NCBI GenBank assembly: GCA_021521415.1
Contig: JAIQDT010009230.1
Location: forward strand, 1-64,000
DNA: 64,000 nucleotides
Source of the DNA: Bidens hawaiensis
Lineage: Eukaryota > Streptophyta > Magnoliopsida > Asterales > Asteraceae
Reading direction: 5' to 3'
Part shown: positions 44,951-57,079 of the stretch, in pieces
Position numbering within the stretch: position 1 is the first letter of the stretch
How the letters are laid out: every line of letters starts with the position of its first letter
Program-made: the position numbers and the translations under genes
The notes under the pieces: model-generated
Databases searched by the model: none
What the model saw: the letters and a program-made list of their open reading frames with translations, nothing else
Told to the model about the DNA's origin: nothing

Positions 44951-45134
44951 ACAAGTGCAAATATTTAGAAACCCATTTCTAAATATTCTAAGTGTTTGAT
45001 TTTTACTTTTAGATCATATCTTGAATAAATATCATAGTGTTTGTCTAGCTTGTTATTGGGTATGACCCGACTTGGATCATAACGTACTAGCCACATCAAC
45101 CCTAATATGTGTCTTGGGCAGACCGATTCCTACA
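44184..45134 (-). repeat. 3' LTR of the nested copia
   Basis: 951 bp, plus-strand ends TGTTGGGTTTTAATAATATT and GACCGATTCCTACA. It contains a G15 run (44680-44694) and a (TA)n tract (about 44910-44947) not present, or much shorter, in the other LTR. Confidence 0.9.
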
Positions 45135-45146
45135 ATCTCCCACTTG
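45135..45146 (-). promoter_or_regulatory. Polypurine tract of the nested copia
   Basis: On the minus strand CAAGTGGGAGAT directly precedes the 3' LTR. Confidence 0.75.
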
Positions 45147-45909
45147 CACAAGATACATAGAAGATTGATGCAAGTAGCAAATACTGCCTAACAACGGTTT
45201 CTACCCCTAATACGTATGACGAAGTGCCATTCAATAACATCATCCCCTTCAAGTACCTTACTTGAAATGATTTAGGTGAAACTATCATTTATCCTTTTGC
45301 CACAAATGTTATGTTAAATCCAGAGACACAGAGTGATCATTCTCTGTTGATTTAACTTTTCAGGCCTTAGACATTTAACTCTCAACGAATAAGAGGGACA
45401 AATCCCCTATTGACTACATACGTCTCTCACTATCACCTTGTACTACACTTGAGTTCAGCCTTATGTACTGACATGTTTCAGATCAGCGAAGAACTAAGTC
45501 AAAGTATAATAGTCGATGAAAATCAAGACCCAATATGTATCTCAGGTAGGAGGATACTATGAAGTTCGTCTTTACTCAAGTTTACTTATTACCACAAATC
45601 ACAAGGATTCCATGCAGTAAATTTGAGGGCGGGTCAATCCAATATTTATCCCATAAATATCTATGAACCTTGGCAGCAAACCCTTTGCTATATTCATACC
45701 TTATGAATATCTACCAATCCAAATTCATAATAGTCTTACTTTCATATTTGTTCCCACAAGTATGATCGACTACGGATGTTTAGAATAATTCAATTATTCA
45801 CGGATTTAACATGCTAAAATGGAAAATAACTCAAAAGTCATAATCATAAACCATAATCATATGAATGAGTCAAAATAACAACTGTTCCGATATCCAAATA
45901 CAAAATAGA
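45147..45909 (-). other. 3' untranslated region of the nested copia
   Basis: About 760 bases between the RNase H stop and the polypurine tract. No open frame or further motif supported. Confidence 0.6.
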
Positions 45910-47783
45910 TCAAATCCAATCACTAGAATATCGAAGTCCTAAGGCACAAGTATGACCCTCATGCTTAGGCCTTTCAAGGAGCTTCGTGAGTGGACCCGCA
46001 ATGTTTTGATTGGTGTGAACTTTGCGAATACATATCTTTCCTTTTTCAACTTCATCCCTTATGTAGTTGAATCTCCACTCATTATTCCTAGTCTTTTGAT
46101 GTGCACGGGGTTCCTTGATTTGAGCAATCGCACCCTCGTTGTCACAAAAGATTTCTAGAGGGTCATGAATGGTACAGACTACCCCTAGATCGGCCACGAA
46201 CTTTCTAATCCATGCAGCTTCTTGAGCTACCAATGAGACGACGATGTATTCAGATTTAGTGGTGGACAAGGCTACCACGTCTTGTTTTGCGCTCTTCCAA
46301 GAGACAACACCACCATTTAGAAAGAAGACATATCCTGATTGTGATCGAGAATCATCTCGATCAGTTTGGAAACTCGCATCCGTGTAACCCTTTACAACGA
46401 GTTCGTCCTTACCAGAGCCATATATCAGAAACATATCCTTAGTCCTCCTAAGGTATTTCAATATGCTCTTAACCGCCATCCAATGGCTACTTCCCGGATT
46501 TTGTTGGTATCTACTTGTCATGCTCAAAGCGCATGACACATCCGGTCTAGTGCAAATCATGGCATACATGATGGATCCTATAGCAGATGCATATGGGATT
46601 CCACTCATTTTGCCTTGCTCATCCTTTGAGCTTGGACATTGAGAAACACTCAACATTGTTCCTCTTTGAATAGGTACCAAACCTTTCTTAGAGTTTTCCA
46701 TCTTGAACCTTTTTAAGATTTTGTCAATGTATGCACTTTGATTCAAACCTATCAACAGCCTTGATCTATCCCTATAGATCCTTATTCCCAGAATATAGGC
46801 GGCCTCACCAAGATCCTTGATGGAAAAACAGCTTCCAAGCCAGGATTTTACACCTTCCAAGGTTGGAATGTCATTTCCAAATAGTAATATGTCATCGACA
46901 TACAATACCAGAAAGGTAATGATGCTCCCACTAGCTTTCAAACACACAAGCTTCATCAGCGTTTTTGATGAATCCAAATTTCTTAACTTCATCATCAAAA
47001 CGGTGATTCCAACTCCTAGATGCTTGTTTCAATCCATAGATTGATTTCTTCAACTTGCATACCTTATTAGGATGTTGTGGATCAACAAAACCTTCAGGCT
47101 GAACCATATAGACATCTTCTTCAAGGTGTCCATTTAGAAAAGCAGTTTTGACATCCATTTGCCATATCTCATAGTCATAATATGCAGCTATGTCAAACAA
47201 TATCCTTATAGACTTTAACATCGCCACGGGCGAGAAATTTTCATCATAATCAACCCCTTGAGTTTGAGTGAAACCCTTTGCTACAAGTCTAGCTTTATAA
47301 GTATCCAAGTTTCTATGCATATCTATTTTTTTCTTGAAAACCCACTTACTTCCAACCATTTTGGAATTAAGAGGTGGACAACCAGGTCCCATACTTGGTT
47401 GTCATGCATGGATTGTATCTCAACGTTCATGGCTTCCAGCCATTTCTAACAATCAGATTGTGACATTGCATCTCGGTATGCGGTTGGTTCTTTGGAATTC
47501 ACCACATAGTATCCATCCATGAAAACCCCATATCTTTCAGGCGGGGTGCTAATTCTACCAGATTTGCGAACGTTTTGTGTGGGTTGATCAACCAATTGAT
47601 CATTATCAACAACCTCTTATTGATCGCTGGTGTCAACCAAACGTGTATAGCTTGTGGTTCTCGATCCTCCTCGTGTTCCATAGTTCTATCAGTTCCTTCC
47701 ATAAGGAACCTTCTTTCCAAGAACTTAGCCTTGCGAGCTATAAACACTTTATGCTCATTTGGATTGTAGAAGTAATATCCCAT
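45910..47783 (-). pseudogene. Nested copia RT and RNase H, frameshifted
   Basis: A linker fragment (47783-47499) carries the post-integrase segment. RT begins in 47392-46931 with KMVGSKWVFKKKID, YKARLVAKGFTQTQGVDY, WQMDVKTAFLNGHLEEDVYM and SIYGLKQASRSWNHRF. A frame change near 46935 leads into 46998-45910, which has the catalytic LYVDDILLFGND, then GYTDASFQTDRDDSRSQSG, CDNEGAIAQ and the RNase H tail NIAGPLTK, where most copias read ADPLTK or similar. The usual acidic TEAEY motif reads TTKSEY. These changes and the frame breaks make it inactive. Confidence 0.85.
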
Positions 47784-48008
47784 CGAATGTTCGGGATATT
47801 CTACAAAGATACACTTAGTGGATCAGCTTTCAAGTTTGTTTGGGGTGTAGATCTTAACATAAGCCTCACAGCCCCATACCCTTAAATATGATAACGATGG
47901 AACCTTTCCATGCCATATTTCAAAAGGTGTCATTTCCACTTTCTTGGTTGGTGCCATATTTAGAATACGGGCAACAGAGATCAGTGCGAAACCCCAAAAT
48001 GATAGAGG

Positions 48009-49913
48009 TTATGTGCTTCTAGCCATCATGGATCGAACCATATCCAATAAATTTCGATTCCTCCTTTCAGACACACCATTATGTTGTGGTGTTCCAGGTG
48101 GAGTAAGTTGTGAGACAATCCCACAACTCCTAAGATATTCTAGAAATGCATCATTGAGGTATTCACCTCCTCTATCGGAACGTAGTACTTTGATTGTTTT
48201 ATTGAGTTGATTTTGTACTTCATTTTGGAAGACTTTGAATATTTTAAAGGCTTCATTTTTGTGTCTTAACAAGAACACATACCCATAGCGACTATAATCG
48301 TACGTAAAGGTAATGAAGTATCTTTCACCATTCCTTGTCATTGTTCTAAAAGGGCCACATACATTCGAATTTATGATACCTAATAAGTCTTTCGCCCTTT
48401 CATTAGTTCCACTAAATGGTTCTTTGGTTATTTTTCCCAATAAACAAGAATCACATTCATCAAATGAATCATCACTTGATTTCAAAAGACCACTCTTTTG
48501 AAGTGTATGAATGCGATCCTTGTTTATGTGACCAATGCGACAATGCCAAAGAAAGGTTTTACTCAAATCCAATTTGAGTCTTTTGGTGCTTGCTTGGTAC
48601 AACGAGTTATCAATGGATGTATCATCATGAACCAATTCATAAATGCCATTAAACGACATCGCTTTAAAATAAAAGACATCATTCATGAATACATAAAAAC
48701 CATTGTCTACAAACTTGAAATCATAACCAAATTGTCTTAAAAGAGAAACAGAGATAATGTTCCTAGTCAAACTAGGAGCATACAAAATATTTTTCAAAAT
48801 AACTTCTAAACCATTTGGAAGCTTCAAAACGTAATCTCCTCGGGCTTGGACGTCAACCTTTGCTCCATTGCCCATGAAGAGACTTATATCTCCTTTCTTC
48901 ACATCATTTCTTCTTTTAAACCACTGCAATGAATTGCAGATATGAGTTCCACATCCAGTATCCAATACCCATGTGTTAGAAGAAACAATATTAAGATCAA
49001 TATGGATCATGAAAGTTGTACCTGAGGTTTGCCCCGCATCCCTCTTAGCTTTCAACTTTTTGAGATGGGTCTGACAATTTCCCATCCAGTGACCTATCTC
49101 CCTACAACCAAAACACGGATCCTCAGCGCTAACCTTTAGCTTCTTGGGTTTTGGTTCCGCCTTTGCCTTTCCCTTGAACCCCTTCTTGACTTGCCTTTTA
49201 CCCACAGCAACCTTTGCCTTTGGTTCCGGGTGATGCGTTTTCTTCAAGCCACCCTCATTGATCCCAAGAATGGGTAAAACCATTTTACCCATGCCGGCTT
49301 CGGCTGTCTTAAGCATTGCGTGAAGCTCACCAATGCTTTTGTCCCATCCGTTCATGTTGTAGTTCATGACCAATGTCTCAAACCTTTTAGTTAGGCCGTT
49401 CAGGATCAAATCCGTGGCTAACTCTTTTGAGACGGGACAGTTAAGCCGTTCAAGCCGATCAATGTGGCTTTTCATCTTAAGCACATAAGATGATACAGAT
49501 TGGGTTTCTTCCATATGACATGCATGAAGTGCTCGAACCGTTTCGAAGCGCTCCACTCTAGCTTGAGTGAGGAACACTTCCTTAAGCTGGGTTATCATGT
49601 CATACGCCCCATGATTCTCGAAATCCTTTTGGATCTCGGGAATCATTTTTCCTAACATGAGGCAAGAAACTTGCACCGAATCTTCGGTGTATTTCAGCCA
49701 ATCCGCATAGGCATCCAAGTTATTGACATTGGGTTCATCGGGAATAGGATCGTCCAATATATAGGACTTCTTCTCTTGCTTGAGAACAATTCTCAAGTTT
49801 CGATACCAGTCCATAAAATTGTTAAAGTTTAGACAATCCTTATCCAGAATGTATCTCAGTGATAAATTATGCACATGAGGGATAATTGCGTTCGGTGTGT
49901 TGTTTGCGGCCAT
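48009..49913 (-). pseudogene. Nested copia gag, protease and integrase
   Basis: 634 codons from an ATG just after the leader. Gag capsid region about residues 15-210 (NFNNFMDWYRNLRIVL, HMEETQSVSSYVLKMKSHID), basic linker, zinc knuckle CFGCREIGHWMGNC (about 269-282), protease motif WVLDTGCGTHICNS (about 315-328), GAG-pre-integrase finger (LWHCRIGHIN, CDSCLLGK) and integrase core. The first catalytic Asp is Asn (SNVCGPF for the usual SDVCGPF). The second Asp (RSDRGGEYLN) and Glu (NGVSERRNRN) remain. The frame ends at a stop after MMARST, inside integrase. Long and otherwise clean, so inactivation is recent. Confidence 0.9.
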
Positions 49914-51501
49914 CTATAAAGAATTTAACAAAGTTCAATTTGGTATTTTTGATATCAATAAATTTTAATCTTTAATACGCTTTAATGTCTCCAAGACAAT
50001 TAATGATTAAAATCTAGAATCCAACGTTTATTCAAATAGTAGTTAGGTGACCTTTATCCTACTATTCAAATTAACAAGGTAGTCAACGTTTGACAGTTGC
50101 ATCCCTTTGCAACTTCTAGTTTTATGAGATCGATTAAACATCATATGTTTAGTTGGCATGTTTAATCCCATCAACACCTTTGAATGCCATGTGTAGGTGA
50201 CCATATTCACATGGTTTCAAATCATGTCATCCTACTTTACTTATACAGACGTGTGAGTTTACACATACAAGTGGTTAGGTGACCCTCATTCCAAAAGTAT
50301 TGTAAAACCACCTTAAGATCACAAGTTTTCTTAAATGTGGTTAGGTGACCTTATTCGACGATTCAAGTCTACAAGTGACTTAAGTGTCATATAAAAGGAT
50401 GGTGTTCAAATCGTTTTAAAAGGGATTTTAGTTTTCAAAATTATAGATTGGAAAACTATATAATGTACCTTCCATTTGCATGCATTTAAATGTATGGTAC
50501 CTTTGAAAACCAATTTTCAAGTTCCTTTGAATAAAACCCATTTTATTGTGAAATCATTAACCTTTAATAAAACCAATTTTATTACCTAATGATTTCTAAG
50601 GAACCAATTTTATGCAAGTTGTTGATATTAAGTTTGTTAATTATCCTTATCCAAATAAGATAAAACAAAATATATAAATCAACCATGCAAGCATAAATAA
50701 ACAACCACAAGTTCATAACCATAGCCACCTAAGATGACAACACTTGTTGACAGAAACAAGTGTGCCAAAAGGTCTCTCCTAAGGGAAGAAAATGACACAA
50801 GGCATGTGTTGGTGAACTCCCACTTGATCCCGCATCCATATGCTTCAAGTGTCCACCTTGTGTTGTGAGTCTTCCACTTTATTTAGGCTTCCAATTAGGC
50901 TCCAACTTCAGCTCCTTGTTTCCATGGGCCTCCAAGTTTGGGCTTTGGTCATTGGGCTAGAATCCCATCTTGGACTATGAAGTCCATTAAGGCCCAAAAC
51001 CAAAATCGTAACTTTGTTGCTTCTTCTTTTACAAAAAATATATCCTAATACATTTTTCTCTAGTAAAAGAAATACAACTAATCTACTTATTATTACAAAC
51101 CAATATGAATGAATAAATAGATTACAAACCCAAATAAAATAATACTACAACCAAATTGAATATTAAATAAACCACAACACAAACACACATCCAAAGGTTA
51201 TGGCTAGGTTATGAACATCCAAATGTACATCCAAATATGCAAGTATTACATCTCTAAATGGTTCCCCTTGTGAACCTCAAACTTTCGGCCAAGGATAAAA
51301 AAACCGAAAGTTTCGGGTTTTGTCCAAACAAAACAACCAATCATCCAAATGACTTAATTCTTTAAGATTATCACATGCATGTAAAGTATAACCTTGAAGA
51401 ACTAATGGATAACCAAAAGCCCCAAAAATTTCGGCCATATGGTGAACCACACAATAAAACCCAAAATTTTTTTAGATCTATTGATGCATGTATCCGTATA
51501 A
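49914..51501 (-). other. Leader of the nested copia
   Basis: About 1.6 kb between the 5' LTR and gag, AT-rich and noncoding. It contains four copies of TTAGGTGACC or GTAGGTGACC on the plus strand (50043, 50193, 50274, 50341), each at the head of a diverged segment. Confidence 0.6.
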
Positions 51502-51518
51502 GCGGCTCTTATTGCCAT
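51502..51518 (-). promoter_or_regulatory. Degenerate primer-binding site of the nested copia
   Basis: On the minus strand TGGCAATAAGAGCC lies next to the 5' LTR. It resembles TGGTATCAGAGCC (initiator tRNA-Met) with several differences. Confidence 0.55.
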
Positions 51519-52443
51519 TGTTTGGTTTTAACAAAATTATCAAAGTCATATAAAACCATTTATATGAAAAAATGCAGCGGATTAATTAGTTTAAAATCTT
51601 GTTATATTGATTAATATAAAACCCCTTTTATATGTAAAACCCAAGCCCCGGATCCATATACGAATTTGCATGCATACAAAACCAACATCCATAGGGGTTT
51701 ATGTAATACAACCTTTCAGGGTTTATGTAATACAACCTTTCAAAATGCAAGAATGATGACGGAGATGACAGTTTGAATAACAAGCCTTAAATGGAGAAGT
51801 GCCTCAAGCTTGTATACCCTCCAAGCCTTCAACAAACACCTTGTATGCTAGGATTTATACTTAGATAGCCTCTCCTTGTTCTTGTTCTTCCTATGGCCCA
51901 AATCAAAGGAGAAGAGAAAGAGAGAGTTCTCGTGTGTGAGAGAGAGAAAGTGTTGTTGAATAATAACTCACAACCAACAACATTACTTACATGTCATAGT
52001 AAATAACAAAACAATAAAGGGATGAGAGAGAGGGGGAAAAAGGGGTGGGCCACCCTTTGTTTCCCACCAACAATTTCAAATCTTCAACTATTATTATTCG
52101 ATATACCTTGCTAGTATGTTAAAAGAATTATTAACTAGCAAGGTATGTGACATGCATAATGTTATGTGCCTTTCATGTTTGTTATTTAACTAATTTAAAT
52201 AACAACATAAAATACTTTCTCTCATAATATAATTTATCCATATAACTTATATATATCACACAAGTGCAAATATTTAGAAACCCATTTATAAATATTCTAA
52301 GTGTTTGATATTTACTTTTAGATCATATCTTGGATAAATATCATAGTGTATGTCTAGCTTGTTATTGGGTATGACCCGACTTGGATCATAACGTACTAGC
52401 CACATCAACTCTAATATGTGTCTTGGGCAGACCGATTCCTACA
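51519..52443 (-). repeat. 5' LTR of the nested copia
   Basis: 925 bp, the counterpart of 44184-45134. It carries a private short tandem duplication of GGGTTTATGTAATACAACC (near 51695-51740) and lacks the long G and TA runs of the other copy. Confidence 0.9.
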
Positions 52444-52509
52444 AAGATGGCGCATATTTCAAGAAGGAAATCAAAGGGTTTTCAGTCTCTAGCTGTCAAA
52501 CAATAAAAG

Positions 52510-52685
52510 AGTTCTCGGTTGACTTTCATTGACTGAGATCTCTCAGCCTTGGCCGAGAACTCATGCTCTCGGTTGACTTTCATTGACCGAAATCGTTGGC
52601 TTTGACCGAGAACTCACGTTCTCGGTTAATCTTGACAGAGGTCATTTACCATTGACCGAAAACCTTCTTGTTGACCGAAATCTCC
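52510..52685 (+). repeat. Second cluster of TTCTCGGTTGAC motifs in the SIRE-like element
   Basis: Direct (GTTCTCGGTTGAC, CTCTCGGTTGAC) and inverted (GGCCGAGAACTC, TTGACCGAGAACTC, TTGACCGAAA) copies lie just upstream of the extra ORF. They match the words in the 5' leader (35360-35640). Confidence 0.75.
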
Positions 52686-52870
52686 CATGTGGACAAAAAA
52701 CTCATTGTTGGACCTAAATCTATTATAATATCATTATTATTTCTCTTATGGTCCAACTAATGTGACCTTATCATCTTTGGTCCTTCAAATTTTAAAATTT
52801 GACTAACTTGCCTTAAAGTATAACTATAGTCAAGTTTGTATTTACTAACTTGAATTGCTTGGTGAAGTAA

Positions 52871-55180
52871 TGGCCGATCAAGCTCCGTTAAAATTTGTGG
52901 ACACTGGCTCACAAAGAGCTCAAGTCTATGATTGTCGGCCTCAACACTTGCAGGATTCTCATGCCTTAAGAGAAATCCTGTCTGCAAGAAAATGATCACA
53001 GGTTTTTGGAACAATGCCTCTATCAACCAGCAAGGACCAGGTGGAGTTGTATCAATTGACTCCAAAGTTCAAAAAAAGCCGGTCGTCATCACAGAGGACA
53101 TCATACGGGAGGTTCTTTTATTTGGGGATCAACATGATTACCCAACGGAATACCCAACTGCTGCTGTCTCCGAAGTTCTTACCAGAATGGGTTACGAGGG
53201 AACATATCCTCCGGCAATGAAGAAGTTATTTCACCCCTACTGGAGATTTTTGATACACACATTCTTCACATGTGTGTCGGGAAGAAAGGGAGGATCTGAT
53301 GAAATAAGCCACACTCAGATGTCGGCTATAGTTGCTTTGATCATAGACTGGAATTACAACTATTCAAAGTTCGTCTTCGATGATATGAACAACAACTTGA
53401 AAGGAAAGAAGAAAGAAATGTTTCTTATGTATCCTCGATTTCTGCAAATAATTTTTGACTCACATTAATCTAACATTGACAGATCTGTTGAAACATTAGA
53501 TATGAAGTCAATGGGACCCAACACTTTTGGGTTGATGAAGCAATCCAGGAAAGGATCAAAGATCGTCTATCAGGGCCTTCATGCCTTGGTTAAATTTGAC
53601 CGTTTTTTCGAAACAGAAGTTGTTCCTGTCATAGATCAAGTGGCTGAAGAACATGTAATGACAAATCAAAGGCGTGTTGCTAAACTTGAGATCTCTAACG
53701 ATGAAGATGAAGAGACTGAACACCATGACACCGTTAGTGCTCCGACTGCTGACCAACTAAAGGATTTTGAGACCATTAAAGAATTACTACAGTCAACTGC
53801 ATTGAAGCCTCCTCAAGCAGCTACTGTAAATGAAGATGATGAAGATATTCCCGAAGAACCAACAGCCGATCTCATTCCACGTAAACGAAGGAAGAAAGAT
53901 CCGAGATCTGGCGTGCTGGTAAATGAAGATGAAACAACCACACCGTCAACAAAAACAAGCCCACATCAAGAATCACATCAACCTGAGTCAACCGCTCCTG
54001 AGACTCATGTTGATCCAAACCCATCTACTACTGAGCCTCAAACTCAAGATCAGATGTTTGACGATATTGCTTGCGAATTTGAGTTTGAGGTTGTTTTTCA
54101 ACACACTAACGCTCCCTCTGGCTCATCTGGCCCAGTAAATCAAGGTCAGTCAAGTTCTGGTGTTCCTGATAAAGTTGCTCAGATTCTTGCCTTGCAAAAC
54201 AATTTCTACAGAACAAAGGCAAAGGTATTGTGCTTGAAGATGCTCCAGTTGATGTACAAGCTCTTCAACGTCGAGTCTTTGAACTCGAACAATACTCTGT
54301 CATCAATGATGTACACATTCAAGAATTGGAAGCCAGTAACACTGATAAATATTCCAAGATTAAAGAGCTTCAATCTAGCATGGGAGAACTAACTGCTATA
54401 CTCCAATGAAAAGTCCGATAAAATTCAAAAGAAGCTACTGATGATGAAAAACTCAAATCAAAACGTTGAATCATCTGATCACCCAGACAGGTTCGTTGTC
54501 ACCTTTCCAAAGGGATTTTCAGACAAATATGGAGATCGCTCTGGTGTAGTGTCATGGGGTTTTGACACTGAAAAGAACATGTGGTGGATTAAAGGGAAGT
54601 CCGGGGCCACTGATTACTATAAGAAGATGAAATATTTTGGATCTTGGACTAAGGTGGATCTTAGTGACCTGATAAACTCTCCATTCCACAATCCGACTAA
54701 TGATAAACGTGGTAGAGATTTATGGAACTTTCTAAGAAGTCAAGTTGATAGAGGCTTTCCGAATATGTCAACTGCAGAAACCTTTTTGAAGAAAGCTAAG
54801 GGGGTCAAGGATCCAAGGACAGGAAAGACAATGGTCAACATTATGTGGCCTGCTACAAACAAGGCCACTTATATTCCTGGGCCTAAAGCTATTCCAGATG
54901 GTACTCTGGATAACATGAGATTCTGGATGTATGATAGCGAGAGTGCCGCCGTTGTTATACGTTTGAAGAAGGGGGGGCAGTTAGATTTGTTGATCCAAGA
55001 GATTTGCTAAAGCTTGGAGAGAAAGACATCAAGACCCTCCGTACATTCTAGATAATAGCGGATCCTATCTTTGAAACGGCTGCTAAAGAATACACAAGCA
55101 TGGTCGCTTCTATGATCAGGTGCAAGTTTTGGGCAGGTGCTTTGAAAGACGCTGACATTGATTATGTGGAGCATGACTGA
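52871..55180 (+). pseudogene. Extra ORF downstream of RNase H in the SIRE-like element
   Basis: A long coding region broken into frames: ATG at 52871, then 52932-53468, 53502-54392 and 54441-55010, ending at a TGA near 55178. A single TAA at 53466 separates the second and third frames. The N-terminal 180 residues form a globular domain (WNNASINQQGPGGVVSID, PYWRFLIHTFFTCVSGRKGG, MYPRFLQIIFDSH) that occurs beside many SIRE-like elements in plants. The middle is acidic and Pro/Thr-rich with a basic patch (RKRRKK). A coiled coil (LQRRVFELEQYSVIN, in another frame) and a Trp/Lys-rich C-terminal domain follow. No signal peptide or clear membrane segment is seen, so an envelope role is not supported. 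Function unknown. Confidence 0.6.
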
Positions 55181-55197
55181 GGATCAAGTTACAAACC

Positions 55198-55208
55198 AAG
55201 GGGGAGAT
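55198..55208 (+). promoter_or_regulatory. Polypurine tract of the SIRE-like element
   Basis: AAGGGGGAGAT directly before the 3' LTR. Confidence 0.85.
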
Positions 55209-55531
55209 TGTTGGGCCTAGTTAATTGGATCTCGGTGGGTTTTTAGTCATTGTTGGGCTTGCGTGTTCAGTACCCTATATATGGAATGCATTGTATAGGG
55301 TTCTATGTTGTTCATCGAGTTGAGTTTTTGACCGTCTAAGGGTTATTCTTGACGAGTCTTGTATTGATCGTGCTTAAGCACCCGACGTTCAATATAACGT
55401 GTGTTTTGAAGCAATTCTTGGTGTTCTACGTGTTTGTGTTTTGCGTTCTTGAATCATCCAGTGTTGGAATTCCGCACCAACACCTTGATCGTTGATATCA
55501 TAATTGTAGTGATCCAGATTCGGGACTTACA
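55209..55531 (+). repeat. 3' LTR of the SIRE-like element
   Basis: 323 bp, TGTTGGGCCTAG to CGGGACTTACA. It keeps CTATATATGG, a possible TATA box, at about 55275, which the 5' LTR lacks. Confidence 0.9.
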
Positions 55532-56919
55532 CCCATAAAGATTTCCAGCATTAGTTGACACTTATGGGTTGTAAACACCCTTACGAACCATAAATAACCA
55601 TCGGTCATTATTGTATCACAAAAGTCATCGTCGGTGCAACCAAGATCTAGAAAATACGGAATAGATAATACAAGACATTAAAATATAAAACTTATAAGTA
55701 ATAAAGTATCCTTACGACCCATAAAGACAGTCGGTAGGAAACATGATCCTAAAAATCTGGAAATGGAGATAATATAAGATAAAAAGTTACTCTTATGGGT
55801 CATAAGGATACTGCTGAAAACATTACGACCCATAAGTGTTCCAGATTTTGCTATAAATAACCGCCCAAGTTTCAGCCAAAAACACACCATTTCTTACATC
55901 TCTTCTCTCTAATAAGTTAAATAAACTCCATAGGAGTGCTAAGGAGGTTCCAAGAGTCTCGAGGAGGTTCAAACCACTTCCCTGGAGTTCCGAAGTTCTT
56001 CCCGAACACCCCACGAGTACTATGACTTTACTTTGTAAGTTTACTTTGGTTATGTTAATTGCTATGTTAGGCTAATAATCTATTAGTTTCGACATTAAGG
56101 GCTATATTTTGTATTATGATTCGAATGTGAAATAGTTATGTGATTTTATTATTGAAAGGTTTCGTTTGTATAATTTCTTGAAATTTAAATCCGAAACTCT
56201 ACTAGGATTCAAATTTGTTTGTTAATGAACCTGATCAATTTATTAATATGCTAATGACGTTCTTCAAAGTTAAAATATGAAATATGATTTTAAACTTGAT
56301 AAATAAGGAACATATGACGATTTTGTGTTTGTCTATGAATTCAATTTCGTTATAGAAATTATACAATGTGATTTAGTATTCCGAACGGCGTGAATACTAA
56401 ATGATAAATAATACTTTCATCACATGCAAGTCACACGTTAAGATCCGAACGGCGTGAGCTTAGGGTAGCGAGTTGGCTCTAACTAACGAACTGCACTTAG
56501 TTAGACAAAGATGGAGGGAACGTCCGAACGAAGTGACGTTTAGTGTTGATACAAATATTTAATAATAAAAATCATTGTACCATAATTATTGATGATCGTA
56601 ACTTGAATCAGAATATGAAATACCCCTTGTGTCGGAACTTTCTTTAATAATTGTTTATTATAAGTTAGTTATTTTTATCTCTTAGTTATATGCTAAATCA
56701 TTTGTACTACTACTATTTAGTTTTATGCTTATATAATTTATAATTTGCACAAAACCCCCCGTTACGAATACTAGTTATAAATCGTTCTCGGTTATAAAAT
56801 TGTTAAAACGCATTCCATGTAGACACGAACCTTACTTCCACTCATACTATCCCTAATAGTGTGTAACATAGTTAGTTCACCTTTATAAATTTATTTGCTG
56901 GAGCTGACGACACCCAACA
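55532..56919 (+). repeat. Right piece of the Athila-like 5' LTR
   Basis: It continues the LTR interrupted by the SIRE insertion and ends GACACCCAACA directly before a primer site. It holds several copies of a palindromic word near CTTATGGGTCATAAG (55561, 55582, 55711, 55793, 55824), then a C/T-rich segment from about 55885, likely near the RNA start. Confidence 0.65.
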
Positions 56920-56920
56920 A

Positions 56921-56940
56921 ATTAGCGCCGTTTCCGGGGA
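56921..56940 (+). promoter_or_regulatory. Primer-binding site of the Athila-like element
   Basis: ATTAGCGCCGTTTCCGGGGA resembles TGGCGCCGTTGCCGGGGA, the primer site of Athila/Tat elements, with a few changes. Confidence 0.75.
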
Positions 56941-57079
56941 ATGCGTCCAAAATTTCACTTTTATTCCAAGATCTTTAAGAACTGGTAGACCACTCAATAT
57001 CGATCTAGAGATAGAAAAAACCACGAAGAGATTAAGGAAATAGGCAAAACTTCCAAAAGAGTTAGCAAATCCTTCAACC

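Larger units (their letters stand above)
44184..52443 (-). mobile_element. Nested Ty1/copia retrotransposon, defective
   Basis: LTRs at 44184-45134 (3') and 51519-52443 (5'), flanked by a perfect AAGAT duplication (44179-44183, 52444-52448). The minus-strand order gag, protease, integrase, RT, RNase H defines copia. The gag and pol style resemble TNT1/Tork- or Ivana-type plant elements; I do not separate these with confidence. It lies inside the SIRE-like element and is therefore younger than it. Pol has several breaks and a lost catalytic Asp in integrase. Confidence 0.9.
34782..55531 (+). mobile_element. Ty1/copia SIRE/Maximus-like retrotransposon, defective
   Basis: LTRs at 34782-35154 and 55209-55531, flanked by a perfect duplication CCCAT (34777-34781, 55532-55536). 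Integrase ahead of RT places it in Ty1/copia. The initiator tRNA-Met site, the coiled-coil gag tail with a second zinc knuckle, the GGGGGAG polypurine tract and a long extra ORF after RNase H fit Sireviruses. 20.75 kb in total, of which 8.26 kb is a nested copia (44184-52443), leaving about 12.5 kb. All genes carry stops or frameshifts. Confidence 0.85.
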
